This document shows, piece by piece, positions 49,495 to 57,360 of a stretch of 64,000 nt of DNA; the stretch's first letter is position 1; each line of letters opens with the position of its first letter. The notes under the pieces were generated by a model. The model was not told where the DNA came from. It did not search any database and was given only the letters and a program-made list of their open reading frames with translations. This DNA comes from Liquorilactobacillus mali KCTC 3596 = DSM 20444. GTDB taxonomy: Bacteria > Bacillota > Bacilli > Lactobacillales > Lactobacillaceae. Where the stretch lies: the NCBI RefSeq assembly GCF_000260415.1, contig NZ_BACP01000003.1:62001-126000 (forward strand), written 5' to 3'. The translations under genes and the position numbers were made by a program.

Positions 49495-50275
49495 TATCTT
49501 GGACAGGAAAAAGACTGCCGCACAAATAGTTGCAGGTGCACGCAATCAGGAAAAAATGTCTGCATATGAGTTAATCAATGGTATTTTTGAGGATTTCTTT
49601 GAATTACATGGCGATCGTCTTTCAGGTGATGATGCGGCAATTGTCGGTGGAATCGCCACGTTGGCCGGTAAACCTGTTACAGTTATTTCAACCAACAAAG
49701 GTGAAAGTGCGCAGGAGCGAATGCTGACACATTTTGGTTGTCCTCAACCATCGGGATACCGCAAGGCGTTACGCTTAATAAAACAAGCTGAGAAATTTGG
49801 ACGAACTGTTTTTATTTTTGTGAATACAGCCGGTGCATATCCTGGAAAATCAGCTGAAGAAAATGGTCAGGGTGAGGCACTTGCACGTAACTTGTTAGAA
49901 ATTAGTGATGTAAAAGTGCCAATCGTTTCAGTGATTTATGGTGAAGGTGGCAGTGGTGGTGCTCTTGCATTAGCCTGTGGAGATTCAGTATGGATGGTCG
50001 AAAATAGCATGTATTCAGTGTTGTCTCCGGAAGGATTTGCTGCAATTTTATGGAAAGACAGTAAACGTGCCGATGAGGCTGCAGAAGTTATGCAACTTAC
50101 TCCTGAAAAACTGTTGGCACAAAAAGTTATTGAGGGTATCATTCCAGAGTCTCATTCACACAAAAGAGTGTGTCGGGCCATTAAGAAAACAATTGAACAA
50201 GAAATGAAAGAACTAGTAAAATTGTCGTCAGATGAATTGCTTATGAGAAGATATAAGAGATTTAGAAAATTTTAG
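49487..50275 (+). CDS. accA: acetyl-CoA carboxylase, carboxyltransferase alpha subunit
   Basis: 262 residues from ATG 49487 with AAAGGGGGA ahead, overlapping the accD stop by 8 bases, which suggests coupling of the two subunits. Conserved parts: [17 protein letters not shown] (about 37-53), [10 protein letters not shown] (about 111-120) and [16 protein letters not shown] (about 150-165). With AccD it moves the carboxyl from biotin to acetyl-CoA. Slightly shorter than the E. coli protein, as usual in lactobacilli. Confidence 0.96.
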   Translation: MVNILDRKKTAAQIVAGARNQEKMSAYELINGIFEDFFELHGDRLSGDDAAIVGGIATLAGKPVTVISTNKGESAQERMLTHFGCPQPSGYRKALRLIKQAEKFGRTVFIFVNTAGAYPGKSAEENGQGEALARNLLEISDVKVPIVSVIYGEGGSGGALALACGDSVWMVENSMYSVLSPEGFAAILWKDSKRADEAAEVMQLTPEKLLAQKVIEGIIPESHSHKRVCRAIKKTIEQEMKELVKLSSDELLMRRYKRFRKF

Positions 50276-50296
50276 ATGGTGAGTGGAGGCATAAAA

Positions 50297-51055
50297 TTGG
50301 AAAAGTTACTTAGTGGGAAAAAAATATTAATAATGGGAGTAGCAAACAAACGCAGCATTGCGTGGGGATGTGCTCAGGCAATGCTTGATAATGGAGCAGA
50401 ATTGATATTTACATATCAAAATGCACGTCTTAAGAAGAGCATTTTGCGACTTGTACCGGATGAAGAACGCTTGGTTGAGTGTGATGTTTCAAGTGATGAT
50501 AGTATCAAGAGTGCTTTTGCGGCAATCAAAGAGAAATTTGGTAAAATCGATGGAATTGTTCACGCCATTGCATACGCAAACAAGGATGAACTTGCTGGCG
50601 ATATCATGAATTCCAGTCGTGAAGGTTATGCACTCGCACAAGATATTTCGGCATTTTCATTGATTGCTGTAGCAAAATATGGAATTGAAATCCTTAATGA
50701 CCCTGCAAGTATTGTTACATTGACATACTTTGGTTCAGAACGTGCTATTCCTAATTATAATGTGATGGGTGTTGCCAAGGCAGCTCTTGAAGCTAATGTA
50801 CGTTATCTTGCACGTGATATGGCTAAGTACGGTGTTCGTGTCAACGCAATTTCAGCAGGTGCAATCAAGACACTTGCTGTTACAGGGGTAAAGGATCATG
50901 GTGATTTGTTACGTATTTCCGAAGAAAGAACTGTTGACGGAAAATCCGTAACTACTAATGAAGTTGGAGGGGCCGCAGCATTTTTGGTTAGTGACCTTTC
51001 AACGGGCGTAGTTGGAGACATTATTTATGTTGATAAGGGAGTACATCTCATTTAG
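50297..51055 (+). CDS. fabI: enoyl-ACP reductase (NADH), FabI
   Basis: 252 residues from TTG 50297, chosen for GTGGAGG ahead; the ATG at 50276 abuts the accA stop without a site. Divergent short-chain dehydrogenase with the FabI NAD motif GVANKRSIAWG (about 14-24), and Tyr-x6-Lys catalytic pair in YNVMGVAK (about 155-162). The triclosan-binding region includes AYANKDELAG. Completes the cycle. Last gene of the fab-acc operon; I find no clear terminator before zwf. Confidence 0.95.
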   Translation: MEKLLSGKKILIMGVANKRSIAWGCAQAMLDNGAELIFTYQNARLKKSILRLVPDEERLVECDVSSDDSIKSAFAAIKEKFGKIDGIVHAIAYANKDELAGDIMNSSREGYALAQDISAFSLIAVAKYGIEILNDPASIVTLTYFGSERAIPNYNVMGVAKAALEANVRYLARDMAKYGVRVNAISAGAIKTLAVTGVKDHGDLLRISEERTVDGKSVTTNEVGGAAAFLVSDLSTGVVGDIIYVDKGVHLI

Positions 51056-51083
51056 TTTACTAATCTAAAAAGTTGCTGAACAC

Positions 51084-51112
51084 TTGTTTTATCAAAAAAA
51101 TGCAAGTACACT
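51084..51112 (+). promoter_or_regulatory. possible promoter of zwf
   Basis: TTGTTT (51084-51089), 17-bp spacer, TACACT (51107-51112). Confidence 0.5.
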
Positions 51113-51157
51113 AATAAGAGAATTCAACAAGTATAGATGAAAGCGGTGCTAGCTATT

Positions 51158-52612
51158 ATGGAAACGGAACAAAAGGCGCTCTTTATTATTTTTGGTGGAA
51201 CAGGTGATCTTGCCAAACGCAAGCTCTATCCTTCTCTTTTTCAATTATATAAAAAAGGAATATTAAAGGATAACTTTGCAGTGATTGGTACTGCTAGACG
51301 ACCATGGACTGATGAACATTTACAAGAAGTTGTCAAAGACTCGATTATAAATGATGGTGCACCGCGGGATCAAATAGATGAATTTGCAGGGCATTTCTAT
51401 TATCAATCACACAATGTTAATGATACGGAACATTATGTGACCTTACGTAAGTTAGCAGAAAAACTTGATTCGAAGTATCAAATTAAGGGCAATCGCTTAT
51501 TTTATTTGGCAATGTCGCCACGTTTTTTTGGAACAATTGCAAAGCACCTGAAATCACAGAACATTGTGACAGATGAAGGATATAATCGCGTAATAGTTGA
51601 AAAACCATTTGGACGTGATTTTGAGTCTGCAAAAGAGTTAAATGATTCAATTAGCAAGTATTTTCCTGAAGAATCATTCTTTAGAATAGATCATTATTTA
51701 GGTAAGGAAATGATTCAGAATATAATGGCACTTCGTTTTAGCAATAATTTATTCAGGGCTGTGTGGAATAACCGTTATATTGATAACATTCAAATTACAC
51801 TGAGTGAGGCTTTAGGTGTCGAAGAACGTGCCGGATATTACGAAACTGCAGGAGCATTAAGGGATATGGTGCAAAACCATATTCTTCAAATTGTTTCTTT
51901 GCTCACGATGAATATGCCTGCATCTTACTCAGAGTCCGATATTCGACGTGAAAAGATATATGCTCTTAAGTCACTAAAGAAGTATTCTCCAGCAAAGGTT
52001 GCTGAGAACTTTGTGAGAGCTCAGTATATTGCCAGTGATGGACGAGTTGGATATTTACAAGAAAATGAAATTGCCGATGATTCGACCACGGAAACATTCG
52101 TTGCTGGTAAGCTATTTGTCAACAATGAAAATTTCTCGGGTGTTCCTATTTACATTAGAACTGGTAAGAGGCTTACTCGGAAGACAACCAGAATTGATAT
52201 TTCCTTCAAAGAAATGGAGACAAGCTTCTTTGATTCCAAAAAACTTGGACGAAATATTTTGACGATCAATGTTGAACCAGAGGGGCAGGTTTTCTTGCAG
52301 ACTAATATTAAAAAGATTGGTCAAGGCTTTGATTTAGAACCTAGCCGGATGAATCTACAACTTAACAATGAGCATGAGGTCGTTCCAGAAGCGTATGAAA
52401 AGCTATTATTGGATGCATTACTTGGAGATGCAACTAACTTTGCTCATTGGGAAGAAGTTGCTTTTGCATGGAAATTCGTTGATTCTATTCGGGAAGCTTG
52501 GGATGCTGGTAATGGAAAATTATCAGAATATGAATGCGGTTCGATGGGGCCAAAAGAGTCGGAAGTTTTATTAGAACATGATGGAAATCATTGGGTATTT
52601 ACCGGTGAATGA
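51158..52612 (+). CDS. zwf: glucose-6-phosphate 1-dehydrogenase
   Basis: 484 residues from ATG 51158; an in-frame ATG 21 bp upstream has no ribosome site, though the site for 51158 is also weak (GCGGTG). It oxidises glucose 6-phosphate with NADP as the entry to the pentose phosphate route. NADP loop IIFGGTGDLAKRKLYP (about 10-25), active site RIDHYLGKEMIQN (about 169-181), and EKPFG near 147. It could supply NADPH to the preceding fatty-acid genes, but it seems to have its own promoter. Confidence 0.96.
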   Translation: METEQKALFIIFGGTGDLAKRKLYPSLFQLYKKGILKDNFAVIGTARRPWTDEHLQEVVKDSIINDGAPRDQIDEFAGHFYYQSHNVNDTEHYVTLRKLAEKLDSKYQIKGNRLFYLAMSPRFFGTIAKHLKSQNIVTDEGYNRVIVEKPFGRDFESAKELNDSISKYFPEESFFRIDHYLGKEMIQNIMALRFSNNLFRAVWNNRYIDNIQITLSEALGVEERAGYYETAGALRDMVQNHILQIVSLLTMNMPASYSESDIRREKIYALKSLKKYSPAKVAENFVRAQYIASDGRVGYLQENEIADDSTTETFVAGKLFVNNENFSGVPIYIRTGKRLTRKTTRIDISFKEMETSFFDSKKLGRNILTINVEPEGQVFLQTNIKKIGQGFDLEPSRMNLQLNNEHEVVPEAYEKLLLDALLGDATNFAHWEEVAFAWKFVDSIREAWDAGNGKLSEYECGSMGPKESEVLLEHDGNHWVFTGE

Positions 52613-52689
52613 AAAGGTTAAGAAGAGTATGAGATAGTGTTGCAATGAAAACTTTGAATGCTAATATCTATTTATGAATACAGCACATT

Positions 52690-52797
52690 TTTCGTTGTGT
52701 ATAATTGGAAGTTGGCAAGTGAATTTCAGCTTATGGAGTACGTTTATACGAAACCGATAAGGGAACTGAATCAAAACCATGATTCGGTTCCTTTTTG
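52690..52797 (+). repeat. 3'-end element, copy 2 (related copy at 12430)
   Basis: Downstream of zwf. It shares TTCGTTGT, an ATAA-rich gap, GAAGTT, GAATTT, CTTATGGA, a GT-TATA-GAAA block and the ending terminator with the element after purB, in the same order and spacing to within a few bases. The rest of the 52613-52937 spacer holds the dinB promoter. Confidence 0.45.
52761..52797 (+). terminator. terminator of zwf
   Basis: GGAACTGAATC pairs with GATTCGGTTCC, followed by a T-run. Confidence 0.92.
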
Positions 52798-52871
52798 ATT
52801 TTTTGAAAATTTGAGTTGAAATTTAATTTTAAGTGTGCAAGAAGCGAATATTGGATGATACATTCTTTTAT

Positions 52872-52900
52872 TTGAAATCGAACGTCTGTTCCTGTATTAT
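52872..52900 (+). promoter_or_regulatory. dinB promoter with LexA (SOS) box
   Basis: TTGAAA (52872-52877), 17-bp spacer, TATTAT (52895-52900). The spacer holds CGAACGTCTGTTCC (52879-52892), which matches the Gram-positive LexA/DinR box CGAACRNRYGTTYC at all but one position. LexA bound here would block polymerase directly. Confidence 0.88.
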
Positions 52901-52937
52901 TTTATAGTGAGATGATGAAGGAAAGCAGGCTTGATTT

Positions 52938-54023
52938 ATGGCTGAGAAGCGAAAAATAATTCATGTTGATATGGATGCCTTTTATGCATCTATTGAGATG
53001 AGAGATAATCCCAAAATCAAAGAAAAAGCTGTTGTTATTGCCAAAAATCCAAGACATACGGGTGGAAAAGGCGTTGTTGCAACTGCTAATTATATTGCAC
53101 GAAGCAAGGGTATACATTCGGCAATGAGTGCACAAAAGGCAATGGAATTATGTCCTGATGCTGTATTTGTAACACCTAATTTTAAAAAATACCGAGCAGT
53201 TTCGGCTCAAATTCATGAGATATTTCATGAATATACGGATATAATTGAGCCTATTGCATTTGATGAAGCCTATCTTGATGTAACACAAAACAAAAAGGAA
53301 ATTCATAGTCCTTTGATTATTGCAAGAATGCTGCAGCAAGAGATATTTTCAAAGACGGGATTAACATCATCCACGGGTATTTCGCACAATAAATTTCTTG
53401 CAAAAATGGCCTCGGATTATCACAAACCTATTGGAACAACTTTAATTCGAGAAGAAGATATATTGTCCTTTTTAGCACCTCTACCAATTGAAAAGTTTCG
53501 TGGTGTTGGAGTCAAGACAGCTGAAAAGATGCACGAGTTGAATATTAATACTGGTTTGGATTTGTTGAAAAAAAGCGAACTTGAATTAATTGCTAGTTTT
53601 GGCAAGATGGGTGAAATATTTTATCAACATGTACGTGGAATAGATGAACGCCCAGTTGAGTGGAAGAGAGAGCGAAAGTCAATGGGCAATGAAAGAACCT
53701 TTGCTCAAGCATTAAAGAGCACTACCGAAGTTGAAGAAATGTTTAATTATTTGGCAGGTCTCCTAATTGGTCAACTAATTAAACGCCAACTGCATGGTAA
53801 GACGATCGTAATAAAAGTTCGAAATAGTAATTTTGAAACGGTCACTAAGAGGCGGACACTGGATAATTTTTATCAAAATAATCAAGAGACCCTTGTTTTT
53901 CATGCATTACAACTGTTCGACGAGGTTCAAAGTAAAATTGATGTTCGCCTATTGGGTCTGACGATGACAAACTTAGCATCACTTCAGTTTGAGAATATTG
54001 AATTACCATTATGGCAAAGGTGA
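52938..54023 (+). CDS. dinB: DNA polymerase IV
   Basis: 361 residues, Y-family error-prone polymerase. Palm motifs HVDMDAFYASIE (about 10-21, metal Asp) and PIAFDEAYLDVT (about 104-115, metal Asp/Glu); helix-hairpin-helix FRGVGVKTAEKM (about 191-202); little-finger domain about 240-350. The C-terminal end (FENIELPLW) could act as a beta-clamp contact (QLxLF-like; QFENIELPLW). SOS control by the LexA box ahead fits translesion synthesis. Confidence 0.96.
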   Translation: MAEKRKIIHVDMDAFYASIEMRDNPKIKEKAVVIAKNPRHTGGKGVVATANYIARSKGIHSAMSAQKAMELCPDAVFVTPNFKKYRAVSAQIHEIFHEYTDIIEPIAFDEAYLDVTQNKKEIHSPLIIARMLQQEIFSKTGLTSSTGISHNKFLAKMASDYHKPIGTTLIREEDILSFLAPLPIEKFRGVGVKTAEKMHELNINTGLDLLKKSELELIASFGKMGEIFYQHVRGIDERPVEWKRERKSMGNERTFAQALKSTTEVEEMFNYLAGLLIGQLIKRQLHGKTIVIKVRNSNFETVTKRRTLDNFYQNNQETLVFHALQLFDEVQSKIDVRLLGLTMTNLASLQFENIELPLWQR

Positions 54024-54029
54024 CTCGCT

Positions 54030-54058
54030 TTGTATTTATCTTATTTTATCGGTATACT
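54030..54058 (+). promoter_or_regulatory. promoter of UPF0173-nrnA-cshB unit
   Basis: TTGTAT (54030-54035), 17-bp spacer, TATACT (54053-54058). Confidence 0.7.
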
Positions 54059-54097
54059 AGAGGTATTAAAATATTTTTTGATAAGGGGAAATAATGT

Positions 54098-54781
54098 ATG
54101 CAGATTGTATGGCATGGGCATTCTATTATTGAAATAGTTACAGCAGACAAAACAAACATTTTAATTGATCCTTTTATTACTGGAAACAACTTAACAGACT
54201 TGAAAGTTACCGATTGTCATCCTGATTATATTCTAGTCACACATGCACACTATGATCATGTTGGCGATACCATTGAGATTGCTAAAAAGACTAATGCCAA
54301 GGTGATTGCAATCACAGACTTAGCAAGTTATTTGAATGAGCAAGGAGTTGCGGCAGAGGGATTGAATTTTGGCGGATCTTATCAGACTAATTTTGGAAAA
54401 TTAAAGTTAGTACCTGCTTGGCATACTGCTGCACTTCCAATTGAAGGTTCAATTCCGCGGACATTAGGGGTTGCTGCAGGCTTTGAGATGCACATAGATG
54501 GTAAAGTTTTATATGATGCTGGTGATACAGCATTATTTTCGGATATGAAGCTGATTAATCATGGCAAGGGTGTAGACCTAGCCTTCCTCCCAATTGGTGA
54601 TCATTTCACGATGGGAATCGAGGATGCTGTGATTGCTGCTGATTTTGTACAAGCAAAGCATGTTTTACCAATTCATTTCAATACATTTCCCGCCATTAAG
54701 CAGGATCCAATAGCATATCTTGAGCAATTAGAAGACGGTGTTGGAATCTCTGTTTCGATTGGCGAAAGTTTTGAAATTTAA
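54098..54781 (+). CDS. metal-dependent hydrolase, UPF0173 family (YtkL-like)
   Basis: 227 residues, metallo-beta-lactamase fold. Zinc motif HAHYDHVGD (about 49-57), further metal residues in AWHTAA (about 107-112) and YDAGDTALFSDM (about 140-151), and the final PIHFNTFPAI. The start is ATG behind AGGGGAAA. Bacillus YtkL is of this family; the substrate is unknown to me. It lies 11 bp ahead of nrnA. Confidence 0.9.
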   Translation: MQIVWHGHSIIEIVTADKTNILIDPFITGNNLTDLKVTDCHPDYILVTHAHYDHVGDTIEIAKKTNAKVIAITDLASYLNEQGVAAEGLNFGGSYQTNFGKLKLVPAWHTAALPIEGSIPRTLGVAAGFEMHIDGKVLYDAGDTALFSDMKLINHGKGVDLAFLPIGDHFTMGIEDAVIAADFVQAKHVLPIHFNTFPAIKQDPIAYLEQLEDGVGISVSIGESFEI

Positions 54782-54792
54782 GGAGAATTAGA

Positions 54793-55743
54793 ATGGCAGT
54801 AGAACAGAAAATATTAGCAAAAATCAAGGAATTTGATACGATTATTATTCATCGGCATCAAAGACCTGACCCAGATGCATATGGATCACAATGTGGTTTG
54901 GCAGCTATTTTAAGAGCAAACTTTCCACAAAAGAAGATTTATCAGGTTGGAGAAAAAGTCCATGGCTTGGCATGGATTGCTGAACCGGAAGAGGTTGCTG
55001 ACGAGCTATACCGAGATGCATTGGTAATTGTTACTGATACTGCAAATCAACCAAGAGTTGACGACCAGCGTTATTTAAATGGGAAAGCTTTAGTCAAGAT
55101 TGACCATCATCCTAATGAGGATCCTTATGGGGAACCTTGCTGGGTTAAGACGGATGCTTCAAGTTGTTCAGAAATTATTGTCGATTTTGCAAATGTGAAT
55201 GACTTGGTGATTCCAGATGACGCGGCAAGGATGCTCTATGCAGGAATAATTGGTGATACCGGACGGTTTATGTATGAAGCAACAACTGCGCATACTCTAA
55301 ATGTTGCTGCCCAATTGATTGAGCACGATTTTGATGCCGCACAGATCAATCGTAGACTTGATAGTATTGAACTACCTGTTGCCAGATTAGCAGCTTATGT
55401 TTATGAACATATGGAATTTACTGAAAACGGAGCCGCTTATATTATTTTGACTAGTGAAGTTATGAAACAGTTCAATTTGAAGGATGCAAGTACTGCACCA
55501 ATCGTTCCGTTGATTGGTAAAGTCGTTGGTGTAAAGTGTTGGACGATATTTGTGCAGCAAAAGGATGGCTCATTCAGACTGCGGATTCGTTCTAAGGCAC
55601 CTGTTATCAACGAATTAGCAAAAGAATATGGTGGTGGCGGTCACCCGCTTGCGAGCGGAGCATTTATGCATGATGACCAGCAAATTCCTGATTATATAAA
55701 GAAGCTTGATGCAATTGCAGCAAGTTACACAGGAGAAGATTAA
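54793..55743 (+). CDS. nrnA: oligoribonuclease / 3'-phosphoadenosine 5'-phosphate phosphatase NrnA
   Basis: 316 residues, DHH-DHHA1 protein. Motifs: HRHQRPDPDAYGSQ (about 17-30), VTDTANQPR (about 78-86), IDHHPNED (about 102-109), IIGDTGRF (about 152-159) and the DHHA1 glycine motif GGGGHPLASG (about 282-291). NrnA degrades 2-5 nt RNA left by exonucleases such as YhaM (present in this window) and removes pAp. It overlaps the stop of the gene with the next start by one base. Confidence 0.95.
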   Translation: MAVEQKILAKIKEFDTIIIHRHQRPDPDAYGSQCGLAAILRANFPQKKIYQVGEKVHGLAWIAEPEEVADELYRDALVIVTDTANQPRVDDQRYLNGKALVKIDHHPNEDPYGEPCWVKTDASSCSEIIVDFANVNDLVIPDDAARMLYAGIIGDTGRFMYEATTAHTLNVAAQLIEHDFDAAQINRRLDSIELPVARLAAYVYEHMEFTENGAAYIILTSEVMKQFNLKDASTAPIVPLIGKVVGVKCWTIFVQQKDGSFRLRIRSKAPVINELAKEYGGGGHPLASGAFMHDDQQIPDYIKKLDAIAASYTGED

Positions 55744-57083
55744 TGAAGGAAACATTTGAACAATTTGGTTTTAATGACTATATCAATAAAGCCTTGAAAA
55801 AAATAAATTTTGATACCCCAACAGAGGTCCAGCAACGTTTAATACCAGTAATCAAAGATGGTAGAAGTGTTGTAGGCCAATCGCAAACGGGGAGCGGGAA
55901 AACACATACTTTTTTGTTACCAATTATTAATGCAATTGATCCCTCTGTTGAAGAAGTTCAGGCTGTAATTACGACACCAAGTCGTGAACTGGCTTATCAG
56001 ATATATGAAGCAGCAAGACAAATTGTAGAAGAATATCCCGCACAAGAGCTAACTGCAGCCAATTATGTCGGTGGGACTGATAAACAACGGCAGATCGACA
56101 AGTTGAAGCACCGTCAGCCGCAAATTGTAATTGGAACACCAGGACGCGTACTTGATTTGGTAAAAAATGGTGCGTTAGACATCCATAAGGCACATTTTCT
56201 TGTAGTGGATGAAGCTGATATGACACTTGATTTAGGCTTCTTAAAAGAAGTCGATGCAATTGCTTCAACACTGCCCAATGATTTACAGATGCTGGTCTTT
56301 TCAGCAACTATTCCGGAAAAATTAAAGCCATTCTTGAAAAAATATATGCAGTCGCCCGTTGTAGAAGTTGTCGAAAACAAAAACATAATCAGCCCAACAA
56401 TCGATAATTGGTTATTGTCGACGAAAGGTCGGGATCGTAATGGCTTGATCTACAAGTTGTTGACGATGGGACAACCTTATCTGGCATTGATTTTCACCAA
56501 CACTAAAACAAGAGCCGATGAATTAACTGATTATTTAAGAGCCCAAGGTTTAAAGGTAGCTAAGATTCATGGCGGAATCGAACCGCGTGAGAGAAAACGT
56601 GTGATGAGAGACGTACAAAAACTTGATTATCAGTATGTTGTTGCAACTGATCTTGCATCGCGTGGAATTGATATTGAAGGGGTATCACATATTATTAATG
56701 ATGATCTCCCTGATGATCTTGAATTCTTTATTCATCGTGTCGGAAGAACCGGACGAAATGGGATGAGTGGAATCGCGATTACCTTGTACGCTCCGAGTGA
56801 TGATGAAAAGATTGCTGAACTCGAAGAGATGGGTATAAAATTCAAACCCAAAGCAATTAAGAATGATGAGATTGTTGATTCCTACGATCGAGATCGTCGT
56901 GAAAAACGTCATGTTAAGAGGGAACGACTTGATGGCAAACTTGTTGGAATGGTTAAGAAAGAAAAGAAGAAGAGAAAACCAGGATATAAAAATAAGATCA
57001 AGCGCGCAATTAAACGACAAGAGCAGCAGGACCGTAAGATTAACAGAAGACAAGAAACGCGTAATGAGCGTAAGAAACACTAA
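55743..57083 (+). CDS. cshB: DEAD-box RNA helicase (CshB-like)
   Basis: 446 residues. RecA-like domain 1 has Q-motif sequence FDTPTEVQQRLIP (about 24-36), SQTGSGKTH (about 44-52), TPSRELAYQ (about 79-87), VVDEADMTLD (about 156-165) and FSAT (about 186-189). Domain 2 ends with HRVGRTGRNG (about 330-339). The tail (about 385-446) is very rich in Lys and Arg, suitable for RNA binding. It unwinds RNA in ribosome assembly, cold growth or mRNA decay. Choice of CshB over CshA is by size and by position before alaS. Confidence 0.88.
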   Translation: MKETFEQFGFNDYINKALKKINFDTPTEVQQRLIPVIKDGRSVVGQSQTGSGKTHTFLLPIINAIDPSVEEVQAVITTPSRELAYQIYEAARQIVEEYPAQELTAANYVGGTDKQRQIDKLKHRQPQIVIGTPGRVLDLVKNGALDIHKAHFLVVDEADMTLDLGFLKEVDAIASTLPNDLQMLVFSATIPEKLKPFLKKYMQSPVVEVVENKNIISPTIDNWLLSTKGRDRNGLIYKLLTMGQPYLALIFTNTKTRADELTDYLRAQGLKVAKIHGGIEPRERKRVMRDVQKLDYQYVVATDLASRGIDIEGVSHIINDDLPDDLEFFIHRVGRTGRNGMSGIAITLYAPSDDEKIAELEEMGIKFKPKAIKNDEIVDSYDRDRREKRHVKRERLDGKLVGMVKKEKKKRKPGYKNKIKRAIKRQEQQDRKINRRQETRNERKKH

Positions 57084-57112
57084 TTGACTTTTTTTCACAG
57101 ATTGGCTATACT
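57084..57112 (+). promoter_or_regulatory. promoter of alaS leader
   Basis: TTGACT (57084-57089), 17-bp spacer, TATACT (57107-57112). Confidence 0.8.
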
Positions 57113-57118
57113 TTTAAT

Positions 57119-57332
57119 GTTTCAGGATATATTCATAATTATTTTAGTTTTTAGAGAGGGTTTGTTTTAGGTGGAAGAACCCAGCTAGTAGTTTGGATGC
57201 TCCCTGATGGGTATGTTCAGTATATAGTTACGTTAGCTCAACGTTATCGAGTCTAAAGAGGTAAACGACAAACATCGTTGCAAGTAAGGTGGTACCGCGC
57301 TAAGAAGCGTCCTTACTAGCAACGGTGTTTTT
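57119..57332 (+). promoter_or_regulatory. T-box riboswitch before alaS
   Basis: T-box core AAGGTGGTACCGCGC (57286-57300). The terminator is formed by GTTGCAAGTAAGG with CCTTACTAGCAAC (57277-57289 with 57310-57322) and a T-run. GCT at 57199-57201 is a plausible alanine specifier, consistent with alaS. Stem I looks compact compared with the T-boxes near 61-62 kb. Confidence 0.9.
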
Positions 57333-57360
57333 ATTGTTTTTTTGAAAGGAAAGGGAAGAA

